From a virus: a stretch of 64,000 nt of DNA. The notes beneath the pieces were generated by a model, which worked only from the letters and a program-made list of their open reading frames with translations, was not told the origin of the DNA and made no database searches. Position 1 is the first letter of the stretch. The number at the start of each line of letters is the position of its first letter. This document shows positions 60,408-64,000 of this stretch, in pieces. The stretch lies in the IMG/VR virus record IMGVR_UViG_3300031669_000007, positions 1 to 64,000 of that record. The stretch is one strand, 5' to 3'. Position numbers and translations under genes: made by a program.

Positions 60408-60611
60408 TCAGCTACACTGTAAGATAAACAATGTTAGATCTTCTTCTGTATTAAATATTATCGAAAATACCAAGTCTTCTGCGACTTCAACCACATAGTT
60501 TCCTGGATATTGAGATTTGATGTAACTTTCAACTTTTTCTTGTAGTCTTGTATCTATGGGTTCTCCTCGAAATCGAGTAGAAACGTCTTTATATAAATTA
60601 TCTAATATCAT
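60408..60611 (-). CDS. Tail-family protein, YPGNYVV type (LFILQCS)
   Basis: Start at 60611 (MILDNLYKDVSTRFRG) because it overlaps the TGA that ends the preceding gene once its frame is restored. Y-P-G-N-Y-V-V-E-V and end F-N-T-E-E-D-L-T-L-F-I-L-Q-C-S, with Cys in place of the final Trp. Confidence 0.7.
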   Translation of the reverse strand: MILDNLYKDVSTRFRGEPIDTRLQEKVESYIKSQYPGNYVVEVAEDLVFSIIFNTEEDLTLFILQCS

Positions 60612-60807
60612 TGCCATCTCAACCTAAAAGCAATGCGTCGGGTTCGTATTTGAACCAAAAAAGAACAGAGGTTTGGAACGTGATTGGGTTTGTGACTCCT
60701 GCAGTTTTAAACCAATTATCCTCGCCTACTCCGTGATTTAACCACTCAACTATTTTTTCTCTGTTTTCCGTAACGCAGTCGGATGACAGTTGAACCTTAT
60801 ATTCCAT
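60608..60807 (-). pseudogene. Tail-family gene with tail out of frame (T4 run)
   Basis: From ATG at 60807 (MEYKVQLSSDCVTENR) the frame has I-V-E-W-L-N-H-G-V-G, N-W-F-K and reaches Y-E-P-D-A-L-L-L-G then stops at 60619. A -1 shift in CTTTTA gives D-A-L-L-F-R-L-R-W-Q and a TGA at 60608-60610 that overlaps the next ATG. One missing T explains everything. Decay, a sequencing error or -1 slippage cannot be told apart here. Confidence 0.7.
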
Positions 60808-61018
60808 TGTTACCCATCCACCGTAACGCGAAAATAGTTGCGTCCTCTGACTGACTAAACCAGAACCGTGTTCGACCAACTGAGTATGATCCATCGCTCT
60901 CATATTCCTCGCACCATCTCTGCATTTTACCAAACTCTTCGGGCATCAAGTGTTCAGCTATAGTCACTCTATACCAAGATCCTATCTGTTCCATATTTAA
61001 TGCGCCAGAATAGTTCAT
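60797..61018 (-). CDS. Tail-family small protein (IFALRWMG)
   Basis: A 73-residue protein (MNYSGALNMEQIGSWY): M-Q-R-W-C-E-E-Y-E, R-F-W-F-S-Q and tail S-E-D-A-T-I-F-A-L-R-W-M-G. Overlaps neighbours at both ends. Confidence 0.75.
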   Translation of the reverse strand: MNYSGALNMEQIGSWYRVTIAEHLMPEEFGKMQRWCEEYESDGSYSVGRTRFWFSQSEDATIFALRWMGNNGI

Positions 61019-61245
61019 CTGCTGTGCCTTAATAAGAATAAAGTAGCATCTTCGTCATTTTGAAAATATACGCTAGAATAGCTAGATGTGTATTCAAGAT
61101 TGCCTTGATATTTTATATTGAACCAAGAAATCACAAATGAATATACCTCGGCGTTAGAAAAATCTTTACCCGCAACAATATCACATTCTCGACTGAATTC
61201 ATTTATAATTTTGTTAAGATCAAAGTTAGTAATTTTTGTCCCCAT
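61015..61245 (-). CDS. Tail-family small protein (LFLLRHSR)
   Basis: Start at 61245 (MGTKITNFDLNKIINE), just after the stop of the 61247-61414 gene; the longer upstream frame is a shadow of that gene. Tail F-Q-N-D-E-D-A-T-L-F-L-L-R-H-S-R, with His for the final Trp. Confidence 0.7.
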   Translation of the reverse strand: MGTKITNFDLNKIINEFSRECDIVAGKDFSNAEVYSFVISWFNIKYQGNLEYTSSYSSVYFQNDEDATLFLLRHSR

Positions 61246-61246
61246 C

Positions 61247-61414
61247 TTATGACCACCGTAATAAAAATAAAGTCGCGCCTTGTTCACTCTCAAAATACCA
61301 ATCTTTACCACAAGCAATAAATGTATCTCTCCCGAAGTTTTTTATTGCCCATTGATATGCTGTATGCCAGGATGTATTATCCCACAATGACAAACCAGAA
61401 ACAACGTGTATCAT
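61247..61414 (-). CDS. Shortest tail-family protein, 55 residues (LFLLRWS)
   Basis: A 55-residue protein from ATG at 61414 (MIHVVSGLSLWDNTSW): A-Y-Q-W-A-I-K-N-F-G-R-D, D-W-Y and tail F-E-S-E-Q-G-A-T-L-F-L-L-R-W-S. It begins M-I-H-V like the plus-strand copy at 53742. Confidence 0.7.
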   Translation of the reverse strand: MIHVVSGLSLWDNTSWHTAYQWAIKNFGRDTFIACGKDWYFESEQGATLFLLRWS

Positions 61415-61415
61415 A

Positions 61416-61658
61416 CTAACTCCATTTCAGTAAGAACATAACAAGATCTGAGTCAGTTGCAAATTCCAACGATACTGTTTCTATCCAGGATGTACCGATT
61501 CCTTCATGCAGCACTCTATTTACCTTTACACTGTTTTCTTTTTCCATATATTTAATGTGGTCGTCTGGCACAAGGTGATAATACTGATGTCCGCCCTCAT
61601 TTCTATAAGCGTTTCGAAACGGAGTAGATATCTTTTCGATGGGGATTACTATGCTCAT
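61416..61658 (-). CDS. Tail-family small protein (MFLLKWS)
   Basis: An 80-residue protein (MSIVIPIEKISTPFRN), first of the array: H-I-K-Y-M-E-K-E-N, S-W-I-E-T-V and tail F-A-T-D-S-D-L-V-M-F-L-L-K-W-S. Its ATG overlaps the zinc-finger gene stop. Confidence 0.7.
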   Translation of the reverse strand: MSIVIPIEKISTPFRNAYRNEGGHQYYHLVPDDHIKYMEKENSVKVNRVLHEGIGTSWIETVSLEFATDSDLVMFLLKWS

Positions 61659-62353
61659 ACTTTGGCCTCTATCAACACAGATTTAATAAACTCGGTGTCG
61701 GCAACATAGTCTTTGAATTTGCGATTCCAAAAGTCTGGGTCAATAAATCTGAAGATCAATGTGACTTGTTCTTCGTTTAGTCCAGATAAGAATGCTATGC
61801 CGCTATCGCAGTTATATAGAATCCACGGAGAGATACGACCATTGACTATCATATTGCATATCTTATTGGGTGCGCCTTCTCGGAAGATATTGTTAAACTG
61901 TTTGTCTGTATCGTCTGCCCAGTTCTGCATCTCAGTGAATGAACGCTCTAATGCATCATTGGGATGTTCTTTACGCAGATAGTCGTGTAAGTATTCGTCG
62001 TAGAACGATTCCTTCGTCCATTGATCTAACTTTTTGTTTTCTTTAATGATCCACGCAATAAACATAGGCACATTGATTGCGCGTATTTGCACCAAGTATT
62101 GACCAAACTTAACAAATGCAGAATAGTATGGCGAATCTACAAAGTCGGCATAGGTTTTGGTCTTTGCTGATCCCTGTGTCATCTCATAGAATTTGAGATA
62201 TGCTTGCATACCAAGTCTTACTCCTGATTCGTTCTCTTGCTGATATCTGCGTTTCTTTTCACACATATGAACAGACAGCGTAGAGAGTTTTCTAAAACTC
62301 TTCTCGCAGTATTTACAAGTATATTTTTCTACTGTTGCTTCAATATTTGCCAT
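61655..62353 (-). CDS. C2H2-type zinc-finger phage protein
   Basis: A 232-residue protein. Residues 12-33 carry C-K-Y-C-E-K-S-F-R-K...S-V-H-M-C, a C2H2/C2HC finger. The rest (G-M-Q-A-Y-L-K-F-Y-E-M-T-Q-G; A-F-V-K-F-G; R-I-S-P-W-I-L-Y-N-C) matches a family I recall as conserved in marine T4-like phages. Function unknown; DNA or RNA binding likely. Confidence 0.7.
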   Translation of the reverse strand: MANIEATVEKYTCKYCEKSFRKLSTLSVHMCEKKRRYQQENESGVRLGMQAYLKFYEMTQGSAKTKTYADFVDSPYYSAFVKFGQYLVQIRAINVPMFIAWIIKENKKLDQWTKESFYDEYLHDYLRKEHPNDALERSFTEMQNWADDTDKQFNNIFREGAPNKICNMIVNGRISPWILYNCDSGIAFLSGLNEEQVTLIFRFIDPDFWNRKFKDYVADTEFIKSVLIEAKV

Positions 62354-62583
62354 ACTTTATTCATTTCCATGTAGTCTACAACACAAACAAACCTATCTTC
62401 TGAAAGTTGTTTGACCGGCAACAGCCCATAAAAAATATATTCCCCGTTATCAACAATACTAGCTTTCTTCCCCAGACTTATTCCATTACTTCTTACTGTG
62501 AACGCAGAGAATATTGCTTGCTTGTCAACATAAGAACACACTGGCAAACTCTCTACATCAAGATCCACTTTAGTAGTTGTCAT
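62329..62583 (-). CDS. Hypothetical protein, 84 residues
   Basis: Start MTTTKVDLDVESLPVC. A beta-rich protein ending in a helix (DYMEMNKVWQILKQQ). Overlaps the zinc-finger gene by 25 bases. The end V-W-Q-I-L-K faintly echoes the array tails. Confidence 0.5.
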   Translation of the reverse strand: MTTTKVDLDVESLPVCSYVDKQAIFSAFTVRSNGISLGKKASIVDNGEYIFYGLLPVKQLSEDRFVCVVDYMEMNKVWQILKQQ

Positions 62584-62648
62584 TTGATACTAGTCTTTTC
62601 TAGTTGTTTCCACATAGCTGAGTATCTTCCGAAGAAGATCAACAAAAA

Positions 62649-62762
62649 ATGTTAGATGTTCGAGCAACTCGAAAAGGTGCTGCTGGAGATGCAGCAAGAA
62701 AAGAGTTAGAACAAAAAAGAATTCTTGAAGAAATTAGATCAAGAAATCGATCAAGAAATTGA
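62649..62762 (+). CDS. Possible plus-strand micro-ORF, 37 residues
   Basis: A 37-residue charged helical frame (MLDVRATRKGAAGDAA; ILEEIRSRNRSRN) in the only sizeable gap of this region. No convincing ribosome-binding site. May be a fragment of a longer lost gene. Confidence 0.3.
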   Translation: MLDVRATRKGAAGDAARKELEQKRILEEIRSRNRSRN

Positions 62763-63008
62763 TGATTCATCTTCTCTCATGAGAATCCAGATACCAAGAA
62801 TTGCACGAATTATAAATACAACTAATGCAGCAAGTGGACTAAAAATAATAGCAACTACTGCATAAAAAATACAGTTAAGTAAAAATTTAGTTGATGATTT
62901 TAAAGGGAAAATGCTTGGTTGTTCTTTAATGATTTCGAATACTTCTGCTATTATAAAGAAAAGAATTAAAGCAACAAAAACGGAAAGAACTGAATAAAGT
63001 GCTGACAT
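62751..63008 (-). CDS. Two-helix membrane protein
   Basis: An 85-residue protein: N-terminal hydrophobic helix (LYSVLSVFVALILFFIIAEVF) and a C-terminal pair (NCIFYAVVAIIFSPLAALVVFIIRAILGIW quoted in part only as F-Y-A-V-V-A-I-I-F and A-L-V-V-F-I-I). Exact late promoter upstream and AAGGAG before the ATG. Confidence 0.6.
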   Translation of the reverse strand: MSALYSVLSVFVALILFFIIAEVFEIIKEQPSIFPLKSSTKFLLNCIFYAVVAIIFSPLAALVVFIIRAILGIWILMREDESSIS

Positions 63009-63035
63009 TAGTGACTCCTTAAAATTATGTAATAG

Positions 63036-63043
63036 TATTTATA
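63036..63043 (-). promoter_or_regulatory. Late promoter TATAAATA
   Basis: Exact minus-strand TATAAATA 27 bases before the membrane-protein start at 63008. Confidence 0.65.
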
Positions 63044-63221
63044 CAAGTGTATCTGACCATTTTTTTAAATATTCAAGTTTCTCCGTTCTTCTCTGCTCTA
63101 TCTCCGGGTACTTAAGAATACAAAACTCTTTTATCTGTTTGAGCATATCTGCCAGTGCTTCGTCTGTCTCTGCCAATGCAACAATTTCTTCAACCTCTGA
63201 TGTTGTAAATATTTTCCCCAT
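63039..63221 (-). CDS. Small helical protein (LAETDEAL)
   Basis: A 60-residue protein: E-I-V-A-L-A-E-T-D-E-A-L-A-D-M-L and C-I-L-K-Y-P-E. Paralogue of the next gene (shared L-A-E-T-D-x-A, L-L/M-K, V/I-L-K). ATG follows the upstream stop directly. Confidence 0.6.
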   Translation of the reverse strand: MGKIFTTSEVEEIVALAETDEALADMLKQIKEFCILKYPEIEQRRTEKLEYLKKWSDTLV

Positions 63222-63419
63222 TTAACCTGGTCCTGGATAGTCTGTTCCTTTAATTGCTGGTTGTCGATATCTCGGTGAACCTTTGAGAACATAATATACC
63301 TCGGCCTTATCCAAGAGTTCTTTCATTGCGGGATCAGTTTCTGCAAGTTGCATGATTCCCTTCATGGTGTTTATTCTCTTTTGTTCTTTTTTTACCCAAC
63401 CATCAATCCATGTTGCCAT
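63222..63419 (-). CDS. Small helical protein, paralogue of 63039-63221
   Basis: A 65-residue protein: M-Q-L-A-E-T-D-P-A-M-K-E-L-L-D-K-A and Y-V-L-K-G-S-P-R-Y. Tandem duplicate of the gene downstream with a basic N-terminal extension. Overlaps the clamp-loader-like gene by one base. Confidence 0.6.
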   Translation of the reverse strand: MATWIDGWVKKEQKRINTMKGIMQLAETDPAMKELLDKAEVYYVLKGSPRYRQPAIKGTDYPGPG

Positions 63420-63892
63420 TATCCAAGTTCTTTCTTAATCTGTTCTTTAGTCATTCCTAAATCTACGGCCAACTTTTTAATATCTGCCGCTGTGTTTAGA
63501 TTTGCCATTAGAGTAATGTCCTCTGCCTTCATTGTTGGATACATCTTTACTAAAAACTTTTCTGCCTTGTTGTTTGCTGCTGCCTTCTTAGGCGCTGCTA
63601 ACCACTGATGATTTTGATTGCCCATACCAGGAGAAATCGTTGATGCTGCGAGCCAGTTCAGTTTATCGTGTGCTTTTTTGATATCAAAAAAGTTTTTGTT
63701 CAATCGCAAGTTAGTCGACTGTAGATAATATTGCTGTAGTTCAGGAATACCGCTCACGCTTGAACCATATCGTATCATCAAGAAAGTGCTGAACTTTTTC
63801 TTTTCCTCATCTGTGAGACTATCGTAGAACTCGCGGTCTTTTGAATCAAGAGCCCGCATCTCTGATGCTACGCTAAGTCTATCAATTGCCAT
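63419..63892 (-). CDS. Putative clamp-loader small subunit (gp62-like)
   Basis: A 157-residue protein: S-V-A-S-E-M-R-A-L-D-S-K-D-R-E-F-Y-D-S-L-T, F-S-T-F-L-M-I-R-Y-G, Y-Y-L-Q-S-T-N-x-R-L-N-K-N-F-F, T-I-S-P-G-M-G and a C-terminal helix-turn-helix-like end. I recall this sequence type as the clamp-loader accessory protein of marine T4-like phages; no resemblance to T4 gp62 is obvious by eye. If right, the large subunit and clamp genes should lie beyond the right edge. Confidence 0.5.
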   Translation of the reverse strand: MAIDRLSVASEMRALDSKDREFYDSLTDEEKKKFSTFLMIRYGSSVSGIPELQQYYLQSTNLRLNKNFFDIKKAHDKLNWLAASTISPGMGNQNHQWLAAPKKAAANNKAEKFLVKMYPTMKAEDITLMANLNTAADIKKLAVDLGMTKEQIKKELG

Positions 63893-63995
63893 CTTTTATC
63901 ACATCCAAAAGTGTTCCGTTTTTTCTAAATCTGTCGATGAATATGTGGTCTCTTGAGTAATATGTCTTCAGCCATATAGTTTCGTCTTCGCTCAT
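63882..63995 (-). CDS. Small or partial gene at right edge
   Basis: A frame with stop at 63882 encoding S-E-D-E-T-I-W-L-K-T-Y-Y-S-R-D-H and D-R-F-R-K-N-G-T-L-L. An ATG at 63995 gives 37 residues; the gene may start further right outside the window. Overlaps the clamp-loader-like ATG by 11 bases. Confidence 0.45.
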   Translation of the reverse strand: MSEDETIWLKTYYSRDHIFIDRFRKNGTLLDVIKDGN

Positions 63996-64000
63996 ATATG

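Noticed and set aside
1-64000. tRNA genes, an integrase, IS elements or an attachment site
   Set aside because: No cloverleaf with T-loop consensus, transposase motif, terminal inverted repeats or integrase motif was seen on reading; a tRNA scan would be decisive.

Overview
The window reads as a stretch of a large T4-like myovirus genome from an aquatic bacterium. The support is a T4-type replicative helicase (51136-52569) next to a zinc-ribbon/Toprim primase (52562-53641), class I ribonucleotide reductase NrdA/NrdB (30244-33672), a DexA-like exonuclease, a PAAR spike tip, TATAAATA-type late promoters, phage bS21, ClpS and Hsp20 homologues, and at least seven free-standing homing endonucleases plus one remnant. 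Base composition is AT-rich. Nearly everything is on the minus strand in dense cistrons whose stop and start codons overlap (ATGA, TAATG). I see no tRNA genes, CRISPR array, integrase or insertion sequence. No gap over 300 bases lacks a gene.

Layout: 0-6 kb, small early-type genes and a lytic transglycosylase behind strong sigma70-like promoters. 6.2-9.7 kb, an array of 15 tiny genes, nearly all sharing a C-terminal tail (consensus D-A-x-L-F-x-L-R-W). 9.7-16 kb, RNase H, AAA+ ATPase, a homing-endonuclease scar, HD hydrolase and exonuclease. 16-17.4 kb, ClpS, Hsp20 and bS21. 17.4-19.6 kb, a large membrane coiled-coil protein and a probable virion protein. 19.6-20.9 kb, six tandem genes of a second small family. 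21-26.5 kb, early-type small genes, more tail-family members and a second transglycosylase. 26.6-33.7 kb, P-loop kinase-like protein, putative metallopeptidase, PAAR, NrdB, NrdA. 34-51 kb, a large block in which about a dozen proteins begin with a short MKINEII-E-like leader resembling the capsid-targeting sequence of T4 internal head proteins; their bodies look like ADP-ribosyltransferases, kinase-fold proteins, acetyltransferases, a ligase-like nucleotidyltransferase and a pol-beta-type nucleotidyltransferase. 51-53.6 kb, replication helicase and primase. 56-61.7 kb, the longest tail-family array, interrupted by a very short DnaE-like (C-family polymerase) protein. 61.7-64 kb, a zinc-finger protein and a clamp-loader-like protein.

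Two systems stand out. First, about 42 tail-family genes (48 with the tandem 'TEEEA-LLK' family) lie in tandem, and the DNA encoding L-R-W in one gene often supplies the Shine-Dalgarno sequence of the next. Second, the 34-50 kb block looks like a package of proteins carried in the capsid and delivered with the DNA. Three genes are out of frame by a single base next to a short homopolymer and may be programmed frameshifts, decay or sequencing errors. Several late promoters lie 3-6 bases before a start codon, implying leaderless late transcripts. Calls rest on motifs read by eye; no database search was possible.
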